Assembly: GCA_019416685.1 (NCBI GenBank)
Contig: DXWV01000059.1
Span: 1-64,000, forward strand
Direction: 5' to 3'
Source: Bacteroides sp.
GTDB lineage: Bacteria; Bacteroidota; Bacteroidia; Bacteroidales; Bacteroidaceae
DNA length: 64,000 bases
Below the pieces are notes generated by a model. The model was not told the origin of the DNA. It searched no databases and saw only the letters and a list, made by a program, of their open reading frames with translations. This document shows positions 43,039 through 52,667 of this stretch, piece after piece (the first letter of the stretch is position 1; each line of letters starts with the position of its first letter). Made by a program: the position numbers and the translations under genes.

Positions 43039-46000
43039 TTATTTTTTTACCATTACTTTTTGTCCTTCAAGGAAGTAGATACCTTCCGTCAAGCCTTTTA
43101 CTTCGTTGTGTCCTTCCTGAGCTTCGATAACCCGCATGGTACGTCCGCTGGCATCGTAAATAGGAATGGTACGGGCTGCATTACTTTCGATATAAAGGAT
43201 ACCGTTTTTGCTGTATACTTTGGTAGCTTTGTCCGGAGTCAGGATCATGCTTCCGATACCGGTGATACCGCCTCCATCACCGCCGATACTGTATAGCCGT
43301 GGGGCAGATGCAGGAGCGGCTTTGGTTTGTACATAGGCCTGGAAGGGTGCTACGTCGGCGTAATTACGGATATATACACTACCGGCGGGATAATCTTTGT
43401 CACCATCAAAGTATGCACTTGTTTCATTTAAGGTATATACCTGTTCGCTTTTCTCAACTGTAGTATAAGTTGGTACAAGACTGTAGTTGGCACCTTCTGA
43501 CGGTTGCAGAGCGCCTTCGGTAGGAACCAGCAGAACACCTGCGCCGTTTTCTGCGGAGAAACGAACATTACCGGTAATATTATTGGCTTCCGGATAAGCC
43601 CGGTTGTTAGGCATACAAATGAGATAAGGCTTATTGGCCTGTATTGAAGTGGCCGAAACATATCCGGTTGCAGTGAGTTCGTATAACCAGAATGGTAAGG
43701 CCATGTTGTCCGTTTCTAAAAGTGGATTACCGAAAGGTGCCAGTGGGGTTCCGGTAGCGTCGGGTTCAGTAGAGTATTGGGTATACGTAAACTGGTCAAC
43801 ATCAAACGGTAATACGATCGTTTTCCAGCCAGCTGGTGAGTTGTATCCACTCTCTGTATTGAAGTTTTTGTAGTAATACACTTTTTTAACTTTTAATTCT
43901 TTGGGAATACTGAACTGATTCCCATTTGTTTTGATCTCCATTTGGTCAGTGACACCTCCCCGGAAAATATAAGTGAAATTGTATTCTGCATTGGATGCTA
44001 CGCTTCCATTCTCTGGAATGTAGAGATAAGTCGCTTCAGAGAATACATTATAAGGAACTTCCCAACTGGGGTTCCATACTACGGTATTTAAGTAGGATTT
44101 GTAGTATCCTTCAGATGAATTATAACACCGGAAAGCTCTTTCTCCAATCTCTGTTACGGTAACCGGTATTTCAATATTATTGATAGAGGTACTTTCAAAA
44201 GCTCGTTCTCCTATCTTTTCCAGATGAGGAGGAAGAGTAATACTTTTCAGTTGAGTACATCCGTTAAAGGCCCAGGTTTCTATTACTTTTAAGTTCTGTG
44301 GGAGTTGTATTGTGCTGATTCCACTTTCACGAAATGCATGACCTCCAATTTTTTCCAATTTAGATGGTAATTGAATTGTTTTTAGTTTGGAACAGCTCCA
44401 AAACATGCTATTCGGTAATTCGGTCATATTGGTAGGGAGAGTAACTTTGGTAAGTTCGTTACAGTTATTGAAGCAACGACCTTCTATGGTAGTTACTGTT
44501 TCGGGGATTACGATTTCCTGAATGTTACTGTATTGAAAAGCTCCCTCTTTTATGGTTGTTACACTTGCAGGGATATTAAAAGTGGCAATTTTACATCCAT
44601 AAAATGCATTTTCCGCAATTTCTGTAGGTTCTGCACCTTCTGCAAAATGAATGTTAGTGATATTACTGTTTCCAAGTCCACTGATACGTGTAATGGTTTT
44701 AGGAAATGTAATACTGGTGAGGGGGGTATTTTCAAAAGCATTTTCCCCAATTTCTCGTATACCATTGTTTATTGTTACCTCTGTGAGTCCGGAATTGGCG
44801 AATACGGAACTGTAAAATGAAGTAATGGTTCCGGGAATTGTTATTTTAGTAAGTTGGGTACATCCATAAAAAGCTTGATGCCCAAGTTCTGTAAGTGCTC
44901 CCGGGAGAGTAATTGCTTTTAATGATGTACAATTACTAAAAGCATCTTGAGGGATTGATGCTAAGGAAGTAGGTAGATTAATATTTTCCAGGGCAGAACA
45001 ACCTGTAAATACAAAATTAGCCATTCGGAAAGCAGTGTTGTTTTTAGGGAGGGTTACGTTCACCAGCTGTGTACAATATGCGAAAGCATAACGTCCGATC
45101 TCTCTTACGGATTCAGGCAGATAAATTTCTGTAATAGGAGTCCTTATAAAAGCTTCATTTCCGATATTTTCAAGTTTTGATGAAGCAGAGATATTGACTG
45201 TTTTTAAAGAGTTACAATTCTCGAAACAGTTGCTTCTAATTGTGGTTATATTATCCGGTATAGTGATACTTTTTAGATTACTACAGTTATTGAAGTTGGG
45301 GAGATTATCGGTAAGTCCGGAAGGCAGTGTGATTGATTCCAATTGTGTACAACTCTGAAAAGAACCGACTGTAGTTACACTCTCGGGAATAACTAATGCT
45401 TTCAATGAACTGCAAGCATACATCTCTCCTAAATTGGTTAGTCCGTCCGGAAGTGTCAGTTCTAAGAGGCCGCTACATCTATAGAAGGCACTGTTTATTA
45501 TTTTTAACGTGGAAGGTAGTGTGATACGTTTAATAGAAGTTGCACCGGAAAACATATATGAATACAATAAGGTAAGACCTTCCGGCAAGATGACTTCCTC
45601 CAGATTAGTACAGTCAGTAAAGTTACTACCACTATGAGTGAAAGTACATCCATCATAGGTAAAACTATCTGCCAATGTACTTGGTAAGGATGCTTTTTTT
45701 AATGATTGGCAGCCTCGAAAAGTTTCTTGCCCCATTATTTTAACTCCTTCCGGAATAATGATTTCCTTTAAACGACTACATGCATCAAATGCATGTTCTC
45801 CTATCCATAACAATGTAGCCGGAAGTGTAACAGTTTCCAATGACGGGCAGTTGGATACACTATATCCGCTCCAGGTAGAATAATATCCGTCTTTAGTATA
45901 ACTTCCTAACCCTACAACGTTCTTAGGAAATTTCAAATCTATCAGATTGACCATTCCCCGAAACATATAGCTGCCAACTATATTATTCTGAGTCATATAA

Positions 46001-46281
46001 TCCTGTCCATTATATGAGGTATATGGAGTACCTCCTTCTACAATGGTTGCATTGGTCAGATCGAGTCTCTCCAGGTTTCCTGCGGTAGTACGTATTAGTG
46101 CAATGTCTGTACCGTTCAGTGGGCCGCTGATAATAAGTTCTGTAACGGTTTGTGTTTCTTCTGAAGACAGATACGATGAGAGCGTTCCTGCTGTGGTTAC
46201 TGTTATTGTCTTGGCTTGTACGCCTATGCTGAGGCTGAATGCAGCCACAAGCATGATAAAATAGATATTGATTCGTTTCAT
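43039..46281 (-). CDS. BspA-type leucine-rich-repeat surface protein
   Basis: This is a secreted protein of about 1080 residues. A signal peptide (INIYFIMLVAAFSLSIGVQA) is followed by some 25 LRR_5 repeats with patterns such as LEKIGGHAFRESGISTIQLP and CTSLKAITLPGALTELG. BspA-family proteins in oral and gut Bacteroidetes bind host matrix or other bacteria. The C-terminal 80 residues include IYDASGRTMRVIEAQEG and EGIYFLEGQKVMVKK, like type IX-style sorting domains. The start at 46281 is preferred to an upstream ATG at 46332 because the latter would overlap the preceding gene. It lies between two Fn3-repeat lipoprotein genes. Confidence 0.9.
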   Translation of the reverse strand: MKRINIYFIMLVAAFSLSIGVQAKTITVTTAGTLSSYLSSEETQTVTELIISGPLNGTDIALIRTTAGNLERLDLTNATIVEGGTPYTSYNGQDYMTQNNIVGSYMFRGMVNLIDLKFPKNVVGLGSYTKDGYYSTWSGYSVSNCPSLETVTLPATLLWIGEHAFDACSRLKEIIIPEGVKIMGQETFRGCQSLKKASLPSTLADSFTYDGCTFTHSGSNFTDCTNLEEVILPEGLTLLYSYMFSGATSIKRITLPSTLKIINSAFYRCSGLLELTLPDGLTNLGEMYACSSLKALVIPESVTTVGSFQSCTQLESITLPSGLTDNLPNFNNCSNLKSITIPDNITTIRSNCFENCNSLKTVNISASSKLENIGNEAFIRTPITEIYLPESVREIGRYAFAYCTQLVNVTLPKNNTAFRMANFVFTGCSALENINLPTSLASIPQDAFSNCTSLKAITLPGALTELGHQAFYGCTQLTKITIPGTITSFYSSVFANSGLTEVTINNGIREIGENAFENTPLTSITFPKTITRISGLGNSNITNIHFAEGAEPTEIAENAFYGCKIATFNIPASVTTIKEGAFQYSNIQEIVIPETVTTIEGRCFNNCNELTKVTLPTNMTELPNSMFWSCSKLKTIQLPSKLEKIGGHAFRESGISTIQLPQNLKVIETWAFNGCTQLKSITLPPHLEKIGERAFESTSINNIEIPVTVTEIGERAFRCYNSSEGYYKSYLNTVVWNPSWEVPYNVFSEATYLYIPENGSVASNAEYNFTYIFRGGVTDQMEIKTNGNQFSIPKELKVKKVYYYKNFNTESGYNSPAGWKTIVLPFDVDQFTYTQYSTEPDATGTPLAPFGNPLLETDNMALPFWLYELTATGYVSATSIQANKPYLICMPNNRAYPEANNITGNVRFSAENGAGVLLVPTEGALQPSEGANYSLVPTYTTVEKSEQVYTLNETSAYFDGDKDYPAGSVYIRNYADVAPFQAYVQTKAAPASAPRLYSIGGDGGGITGIGSMILTPDKATKVYSKNGILYIESNAARTIPIYDASGRTMRVIEAQEGHNEVKGLTEGIYFLEGQKVMVKK

Positions 46282-46294
46282 ATCTGGATATTTT

Positions 46295-48964
46295 TTATTT
46301 GTTATCAATTGGTTCCGGTGTGGGGTTGTCACCTTCTCCGGGTTCTACTTTGTCTCCCGGTTCGGTAGTCAGCCAGGTTGTGTTGCTATATCCTGTACCT
46401 ACATCATTGGTAGCGTAGGAACGTACATAGTAGGTAGTGCCTGGTACCAGTCCGGTAAGGACTGTTCTCAGCTCTTCTCCCGGGGTGATGGATATAACAG
46501 TACATCCTGTTTTTCCTATTTCAGGATTTTGTTCGGTAGCACTCCAAACAAAACCCTGGGCAGTAATTTCCGAGTTTCCTTTGTCACTAATACCGGAAGT
46601 AATAACTAATTTTGTTGGGAATGTTCCCGAATTATACACACCGTTCATTGATGGTTTTTTACCAAGAATCGGGTCATCCGGGGTGGGGTTATCGTCCGGT
46701 TGGGGAGGTAATGCAGCAGTAGTTATATCACCGAAATAAATATAACTGACCCCATTCCGGTCCTTATTTTTAGCATAAGCGGCTATGTTGTAAGAGGTAC
46801 TGTGTGTAAGTCCTGTGGCTGTCGCTGTGAAGGTGTTTCCGGTCATTACTCCTTTGGTATGATTTCCTTCGATATCCGGAGTCTCACCGGCAGGCGCCCA
46901 GCAGATACCATAATCGGTTACAGCAGCTCCTCCGTCATTGGCAATGACCGCACTAATGGTGATCCGGTCGAATTTGACTAATTCTCTTCTTCCTTCTGTC
47001 AGAGTAGGTGCATACGTCTGTCCTGTCATAAAGTTGATAGGCTGACTATATCCGGCTTCCTGCACTTTATTGTTTTTGGCATATGCACGTACCATATATG
47101 AGGTACTGGGATCCAATTTATTTAGCAATGCTTCAAAGCTATCTGTACTTCCTGATGCGACGGCTTTACCTGTATTATTTTCCAGGGTAGGTGTTATTCC
47201 ATTATTGCTCCATACAAATCCTCGTTCGGTAATTGTTAAACCACTTCCTCCTGTATCGGAAACAAATGCTTTGGCTTTGGCATTGTCATCCTGAATGTTC
47301 ATTACTGTCAAACTACTCACTTTGGGTGCAGCATTTGCTGCAGTCAGTAGAGTAGCAGGTGCGCTACAATATCCTGTCCCTTTGCTGTTACGTGCAAAGG
47401 CTTTTACGTAATATCTCTGTCCACCGCTCAGTCCGGTAAGATTAACCGTTATTTTACCAAGATCGGCACTTTCGGATAAAGCCGTTTGTACATTTGTTCC
47501 TCCTTGTTCCGGGTTTTGATTGGTCAGGCTATAGTAAATTCCTCGTTCCTGTACTTCACTTCCCCCATTGGAAATGATGACGGCAGTGATGGTTGCCGAA
47601 GTTTCCGTGACATTCTTGAAGACAGGATTACCAATCTCGGGCACGAGTAATGCACTGGTAGTAAATTCTACTTCATTACTGTAGAATGTGTCATCGCGTG
47701 TAGTGGCATAAGCGCGAGCATAGTAAGTGGCGCCTTCTTCCAATGCAGTAAGTTTAGTTTGCATTTGGTTACTTTCTCCGTTGAAAGGTTGCGGATTATC
47801 TGCCTTGGTGGGGTTATGTTCTCTACCATAGCAGAATCCTTTTTCTCTAATCTCTGCACCTATACCCGTTGCTACCAGAGCCGAGAGTACCGCCGATTCG
47901 GAAGTAATATCCGATACAATCATTTTCGTCAGTGAAGCAGTCTGTTCTTCGGCGGTGGTAAATTCTATCGGAGAACTGTAACCGGTTCCTTTCTCATTGG
48001 TAGCATAGGCGCGGAGGTAATATTTTGTTTTAGAATTCAATCCGGTCACTACCTTGGTGAAAGTACTTGTTTCATCAGCAGTTACTTGATTTTGCCCATT
48101 TTCAATCACTACAGGCAGACGATTTTCCGCACTCCAGCAAAACCCACGTTTTTTAACCGGATACCCCCGTTCGTCAGTGACGGTTCCTGTTACCTCCAAT
48201 GTATAGGAAGTCAGTTTATCCGGATTGGGCGAAGCGATTGTAACAATAGGGGTCATTAGTTCATCCGTTCTCAATGTAATGACTTGGCTATATCCGGTTC
48301 CGGTTTTATTAGTGGCATATGCCCGTATAGCGTAGGTGGTATTGGATTGCAGATTGATAGCAGTACCTGTGAAGGGATCCTCTTTTCCACGTGTTGCTGT
48401 GAGGGAGCCCAATACTACGTTATCGCTCTTGGTAGGGTCGGGGTCGCCTTCAATATATATTTTATAGGCAAACCCACGAATGGTCGGAGTATCGTCACCG
48501 TCATCGGTCACCTGGCTGCTAAGTGTCAGGGTAGTTTCATCTTTACTGATAACGGTTGGTACGCTTACAATAGGAGCAATACTTTCTTCTGTAGTGAATG
48601 ACTGTACCGGGCCTTTTACCAGTGTATTGCCGCTTTTAGCATAAATACAAAAGTAATACTGGGTACCTGGTTTTAATCCTGTAGCTGTTGCCCGGTATTG
48701 ATTACTGCCGTCAGATTCTTCTGTGCCAACAAAAGATTCTGCATCGGCCATGTTGTCTGAGGTGGCAACCATAAAGCCAATATCACATTTTACGATGCTG
48801 GACGGATGGGGGATGGCTGCTCCTGAGAGAACGGCTTGTACCCTTGTCATCTCCGTCACGCTACCACTGGCAAGTGTAGGCGGATAGGCCAACGGTTCGT
48901 TGTCTTCTTCGCAACCCGACAAGAGTAATACCCCACACATTATTATATATAGGAATTTCTTCAT
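46295..48964 (-). CDS. Fn3-like repeat surface lipoprotein (8 repeats)
   Basis: A lipoprotein signal with Cys18 (GVLLLSGCEEDNEPLAY) leads into eight Fn3-like units of about 90-100 residues, each closing with YYxRAYATNxxGTGYS-type sequence and TT. It is paralogous to the 778-residue gene at 40690. The first units align closely (PPTLASGSVTEMTRVQAVLS versus APTLVTNNATGLTRYDAVLT). The C-terminus is acidic and proline-rich. It starts 19 bases after the PEGA gene, so it belongs to the same minus-strand operon. No catalytic motif is visible; an adhesive or scaffold role is inferred. Confidence 0.85.
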   Translation of the reverse strand: MKKFLYIIMCGVLLLSGCEEDNEPLAYPPTLASGSVTEMTRVQAVLSGAAIPHPSSIVKCDIGFMVATSDNMADAESFVGTEESDGSNQYRATATGLKPGTQYYFCIYAKSGNTLVKGPVQSFTTEESIAPIVSVPTVISKDETTLTLSSQVTDDGDDTPTIRGFAYKIYIEGDPDPTKSDNVVLGSLTATRGKEDPFTGTAINLQSNTTYAIRAYATNKTGTGYSQVITLRTDELMTPIVTIASPNPDKLTSYTLEVTGTVTDERGYPVKKRGFCWSAENRLPVVIENGQNQVTADETSTFTKVVTGLNSKTKYYLRAYATNEKGTGYSSPIEFTTAEEQTASLTKMIVSDITSESAVLSALVATGIGAEIREKGFCYGREHNPTKADNPQPFNGESNQMQTKLTALEEGATYYARAYATTRDDTFYSNEVEFTTSALLVPEIGNPVFKNVTETSATITAVIISNGGSEVQERGIYYSLTNQNPEQGGTNVQTALSESADLGKITVNLTGLSGGQRYYVKAFARNSKGTGYCSAPATLLTAANAAPKVSSLTVMNIQDDNAKAKAFVSDTGGSGLTITERGFVWSNNGITPTLENNTGKAVASGSTDSFEALLNKLDPSTSYMVRAYAKNNKVQEAGYSQPINFMTGQTYAPTLTEGRRELVKFDRITISAVIANDGGAAVTDYGICWAPAGETPDIEGNHTKGVMTGNTFTATATGLTHSTSYNIAAYAKNKDRNGVSYIYFGDITTAALPPQPDDNPTPDDPILGKKPSMNGVYNSGTFPTKLVITSGISDKGNSEITAQGFVWSATEQNPEIGKTGCTVISITPGEELRTVLTGLVPGTTYYVRSYATNDVGTGYSNTTWLTTEPGDKVEPGEGDNPTPEPIDNK

Positions 48965-48983
48965 CTCATTTTACGTTTTGGGG

Positions 48984-50366
48984 TTAGAATATCATACCGA
49001 TACCGGCACTTACTTCATGATATTTGGCATTTACTGTGTGATACCCCGCAGAGATCAGGAATTTGTTGAAACGCAGAATACCACCCAGCTCAAAGGCTAC
49101 TCCGGCAGGGGATTTACTTGTATCCTTTACCTGTACCCCTTCAAGGCTTTTTCCACTTTCATCCTCTGCCCGTTCGTCCAGTTCATAAGATAAAGTACGG
49201 CTGCCATAGCCCGCTCCCGCATAAAGATAGATTGTTTTGTTGAGGCGACGGAAATATCCGGCAGTAACTGACATACGTGACTGATGTGTAACCCCTTCTT
49301 TATAGAACGGAGGTATACTACCGTCACCTATCACACCGTTTTCGTTGCATTCCAAGTCACTCCCTGCCGAACCAAAATCACTACGGAAGCCGATGTAGAA
49401 GCCATTCTTGTTTTTACCAAATCCCAGCATGGCACCAAAGGTGGTAGAGTTCGGGTTGTATCCGGCCTGTAACATAACAAGCGTATTCACTGGTATTTTG
49501 GGTTTGATAGTAGATATCATCCGGAAAGTAGGACGTACTGTTTCGCCTGCAGTTACAGTCAACACGGTGTCTATAGGGAAGTAAGTTTCTTTTTCGATAC
49601 GTACTTTATACTCTTTGATAGCCATACGATCGCTGCGGTAAGGGGTTGTACCTACGAGAGCTGTGTCAATGTAAACTTTGGCATCCTGTTCGGGCAGGGA
49701 GAATATCTCCATATAGCCGAACTTAGGTTTCAGTACGACACTTTTAGTTACCGGAGTGTTCCCCAGAGAGATAACACCTGCTTCGGGCTGGTACATCGGA
49801 GCTTCTACACGGTACGTGTGGTCGCCTTTGGGCATGGTAGCATTGAACAGACCATTCTCAACCGGCACCTGTTCATCGTCAATATAAATATTGGCAGTAG
49901 CAGGTTCCGGGCGTACTACAATGAGCTGCATGTTGTTTTCAACGACTGGTTTATCCTGCTGGTCACCGGTGTTGAGTACCATTTCGTATACAGTAGCTTT
50001 CTCGATAATATCCGGATAGAAATAGTTTCGCATAATACCGAGTTGGTCATGTAAAATAGAGATACGGCGGGCGCCTCGCGGGACGTACAGCCAGATTTCT
50101 CCTGTTTTGTTTTCACGTGCCGTGATACCCAGGGCATCCGGTTCAAACATAAGGTCTTTTACATTGGTCACAATGCGGATAAGTGCACAGACTTCTCCGT
50201 TTTGGTCCCGTTTGGGAGCTGTGACACGGGCAGTGATGTCGCTTTCCATACGTTGGAAAGATGCTACGTTGATTTTTCCTTGTTGCGCAAGCACAGGGAT
50301 GGCCGGGCAAATAAATAAAAGAACGATAAATAGTAGCAACAGACGTTTAGTAGTGCTATTTGACAT
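48984..50366 (-). CDS. PEGA-domain protein with outer-membrane-barrel-like C-terminus
   Basis: The 460-residue protein starts with a signal peptide (LLLLFIVLLFICPAIPVLAQ). The middle part has PEGA-like stretches: EIFSLPEQDAKVYIDTALVGTTPY and the similar ANIYIDDEQVPVENG. The last 150 residues look like a small beta-barrel (AMLGFGKNKNGFYIGFRSDF to AKYHEVSAGIGMIF), ending in an aromatic residue. A start 14 codons upstream overlaps a -7 box (TATATTTG at 50406-50413, minus strand), so 50366 is preferred. It heads the Fn3/LRR group and could anchor or display these proteins at the outer membrane; this is inference. Confidence 0.75.
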   Translation of the reverse strand: MSNSTTKRLLLLFIVLLFICPAIPVLAQQGKINVASFQRMESDITARVTAPKRDQNGEVCALIRIVTNVKDLMFEPDALGITARENKTGEIWLYVPRGARRISILHDQLGIMRNYFYPDIIEKATVYEMVLNTGDQQDKPVVENNMQLIVVRPEPATANIYIDDEQVPVENGLFNATMPKGDHTYRVEAPMYQPEAGVISLGNTPVTKSVVLKPKFGYMEIFSLPEQDAKVYIDTALVGTTPYRSDRMAIKEYKVRIEKETYFPIDTVLTVTAGETVRPTFRMISTIKPKIPVNTLVMLQAGYNPNSTTFGAMLGFGKNKNGFYIGFRSDFGSAGSDLECNENGVIGDGSIPPFYKEGVTHQSRMSVTAGYFRRLNKTIYLYAGAGYGSRTLSYELDERAEDESGKSLEGVQVKDTSKSPAGVAFELGGILRFNKFLISAGYHTVNAKYHEVSAGIGMIF

Positions 50367-50405
50367 GTTTGTTTCTGTAAATTTAGGATTAATGTATTTT
50401 TCGAA

Positions 50406-50413
50406 CAAATATA
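50406..50413 (-). promoter_or_regulatory. -7 box of the PEGA/Fn3/LRR operon
   Basis: Read on the minus strand, TATATTTG lies about 40 bases upstream of the chosen start at 50366. No -33 TTTG is evident. Confidence 0.5.
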
Positions 50414-50490
50414 ATTAATATTTGTAAATGAGTCCCTTTTTATCAAATAAAATGATCGGATAAGTATGATTTTTAACTTATATGTAGTCG

Positions 50491-50516
50491 TTTTGTCACG
50501 GAAAACCGTGACAAAA
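50491..50516. repeat. Perfect 11-bp-arm palindrome with AAAA centre
   Basis: TTTTGTCACGG (50491-50501) and CCGTGACAAAA (50506-50516) are exact complements around AAAA. Without a T-run on either side outside the stem, an operator or structural element is as likely as a terminator. Confidence 0.5.
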
Positions 50517-50610
50517 CTTTTCCGGTGAGATGGCTATCGGTAAAATTGATTTCTTGTTATACGATTTTGAGTGCTTCCCGCATGGGGAGGTACACCAAGC
50601 GATGATTAAT

Positions 50611-50710
50611 CGAAACGTGGATTAACACAGATTTTCGCAAAGGGAAACAAGTAGATGATAAAGAACTAGAGTCTTTTAATCTGCGTTCTGCGTAAATCTG
50701 TGTTTCATCA
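50611..50710. repeat. Dispersed imperfect inverted repeat (copy 1)
   Basis: The outer parts resemble each other as an inverted pair: GTGGATTAACACAGATTTTC on the left and GTAAATCTGTGTTTCATC on the right. In reverse orientation, the same outline (GATGAAACAC at one end and a GTTAA/GCTAA block at the other) occurs at 59114-59205. It lies in the 350-base gap between the LPP20-like and PEGA genes. It looks like a small dispersed repeat family. Confidence 0.5.
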
Positions 50711-50759
50711 GAGACTTAAAACTCTGTGCGACTCTGTGTTGAGTTCAGCTCACTTCCGA

Positions 50760-52583
50760 TTAGAAGTGACTTAAATCTATCAGACCGAAATCCGGATCTT
50801 TCTCTGGCTGCCAGGTACGTACATGAATAATGGGTTCTTTCGGGTTATTGAGGTCCACCATTAAAAAGAGGTAGCCTGTATCGCCATAGCTGGACGAGAA
50901 GTAGTCCTGTTTGATCTGGATGCCATAGATTTCGCCTCCTACTCCCGACTTACGTACCTGATTGTCGGCAAAGCGAAGATTGATATATTCATTTCCGGCA
51001 AAGATGTGTTTCAGTCTTTTCATGAATTCACTCTTTGTCTGACGGGTATATTTCACAGCCTCTTTGCTCATCGGTTGTCCTTCGTTTACTACTTTGTGTT
51101 TCAGCACTGAACCGGTGATAATCAAAGCATCATCCGAGAATATGCTATTGATGTAGTCATAGCGTTTTAATGCATAGGCCGTTTTATAACTTTCAAGGAA
51201 GTTAATCAATACTTTACGTACATCGTCTCCCCAGGAAGTCTGATTCATGATATCATCAACAGCCGGTTTGTTCAGTCCGAAGGAGATAGCGTCTATTTTA
51301 CCTTCTTTGGTCATGGTAAATACGATATCTTCAACGAATGTGCGGCGGTTGCCATTGAAACTGAAGCTCATGGGAAGGCTCCGGCAGGTTACCTCACCAT
51401 TGCATTCCAGATATTTTAGGTCCGGTTCCTTTACTATTTTGGCATTGCCGTATTTAATTAGTTGGTTGAACATAGTGAAACCTTCCGGGGTACAAATAGA
51501 TTGTATGTTGGCATAGTTTTTAGAGCGGATGGCGTTTTCTACCTCCTTCATTGTGCTCTGATAGACAGTTACTTCTTCGTTAGCAAGATAATGCATGGCG
51601 GATTCTGTTTGTTTGGCGCTATCACCGGAAGCTGTCAGCAATGTTGTTTCTGCCGGGGTTTCCCCTGGTTTAGGCTCCTCACCTGCCAGTTTCAAATAGC
51701 AGTTGCGCATAGGGATCGGATTGACTGACTGCATGACTTCGGCCAGTTCATTGTCGATATTAGACTCACCCTCAAACATATACTCCGTTTTTATTTGCAT
51801 CCCTTTGGCATTGGCAACGGCAGGCATTTCGATAATCCCCAGTCCGTCTTTTGCCGAGAAAATGTTCGACCAGTCGCGCCCGTCAAAATAGGTATAATCG
51901 TAGTTGCGGGCAGGCTGACCTTTATAGAGCACTTTCAGATCGATTGTTTTCAGATCACCATCAATGTGGACATCGTTTATGGATACTTCCAGATGGGAGA
52001 AGATAGCATTCATCTGTTTGGGAATCCAATTACATAACAGCTGGTCTTTTCCTTCTTCATCTTTCATAGTGAGAAAATTCCCGTCAGGATAGCTTTGCAG
52101 CAGGGTCAATGCCCAGTAATAATAGCGCAATGCATCGGCTACCTGTGCCTTTTTCTCAGCTTTCATCGCTTCTTGGGTAAAGTCGAGCAACTTTGTTTTA
52201 CGGCCTTCAAAGATACGTTGTATTTCGCTGACTTTGATGTAGCGCATTACCGCAGCTTCCGGTTCGTTCTGTATTACGATACGCCGGGTATTGTTCAGTG
52301 TTGCACGCGAATAGGTGTTGATGACCGATTTGAATGTTTCGTCTACGGTTGCTTTGTCTCCGTCTGTACCTCCTTCCGTCAGTTGGCTGAACTGACTGGA
52401 TACATTGGTAGATATCTGGCTTATTAATGCCGCCAACGCTTCATTATCGGCTTTTTTGAGCGTAGAGGCATTGCCGGTTCCCCAGATATATTCCTTGCTA
52501 CTCTGTATTTCTTCTACAGATTGTGCATGGAGTAGTGGAGAGGTCAACAGTAATAAAATAAAAAGGAGTAGCAGTTTTCTCAT
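50760..52583 (-). CDS. LPP20-like exported protein
   Basis: This is an exported protein of about 607 residues with signal peptide MRKLLLLFILLLLTSPLLHA. The segment after it (EYIWGTGNASTLKKADNEAL, then AALISQISTNVSSQF) resembles the LPP20/FlgT-like domain, which occurs in outer-membrane lipoproteins; here no lipobox cysteine is seen. The remainder shows no recognised domain but appears largely beta-rich. The ATG eight codons upstream is possible, but the chosen start gives a cleaner signal. A -7 box TACTTTTG lies at 52619-52626 (minus). It lies upstream of the PEGA/Fn3/LRR group but is separated from it by 350 bases. Confidence 0.65.
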   Translation of the reverse strand: MRKLLLLFILLLLTSPLLHAQSVEEIQSSKEYIWGTGNASTLKKADNEALAALISQISTNVSSQFSQLTEGGTDGDKATVDETFKSVINTYSRATLNNTRRIVIQNEPEAAVMRYIKVSEIQRIFEGRKTKLLDFTQEAMKAEKKAQVADALRYYYWALTLLQSYPDGNFLTMKDEEGKDQLLCNWIPKQMNAIFSHLEVSINDVHIDGDLKTIDLKVLYKGQPARNYDYTYFDGRDWSNIFSAKDGLGIIEMPAVANAKGMQIKTEYMFEGESNIDNELAEVMQSVNPIPMRNCYLKLAGEEPKPGETPAETTLLTASGDSAKQTESAMHYLANEEVTVYQSTMKEVENAIRSKNYANIQSICTPEGFTMFNQLIKYGNAKIVKEPDLKYLECNGEVTCRSLPMSFSFNGNRRTFVEDIVFTMTKEGKIDAISFGLNKPAVDDIMNQTSWGDDVRKVLINFLESYKTAYALKRYDYINSIFSDDALIITGSVLKHKVVNEGQPMSKEAVKYTRQTKSEFMKRLKHIFAGNEYINLRFADNQVRKSGVGGEIYGIQIKQDYFSSSYGDTGYLFLMVDLNNPKEPIIHVRTWQPEKDPDFGLIDLSHF

Positions 52584-52618
52584 ATTGTTTGTTACTTTAT
52601 AAAACAATCTATTTTCTG

Positions 52619-52626
52619 CAAAAGTA
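52619..52626 (-). promoter_or_regulatory. -7 box of the LPP20-like gene
   Basis: TACTTTTG on the minus strand, giving a start near 52614 and a leader of about 30 bases to the chosen ATG. No -33 match is seen. Confidence 0.45.
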
Positions 52627-52667
52627 ATAACTTTTTTATGATAAATCCACTAAAGGCAATCTCTTTT

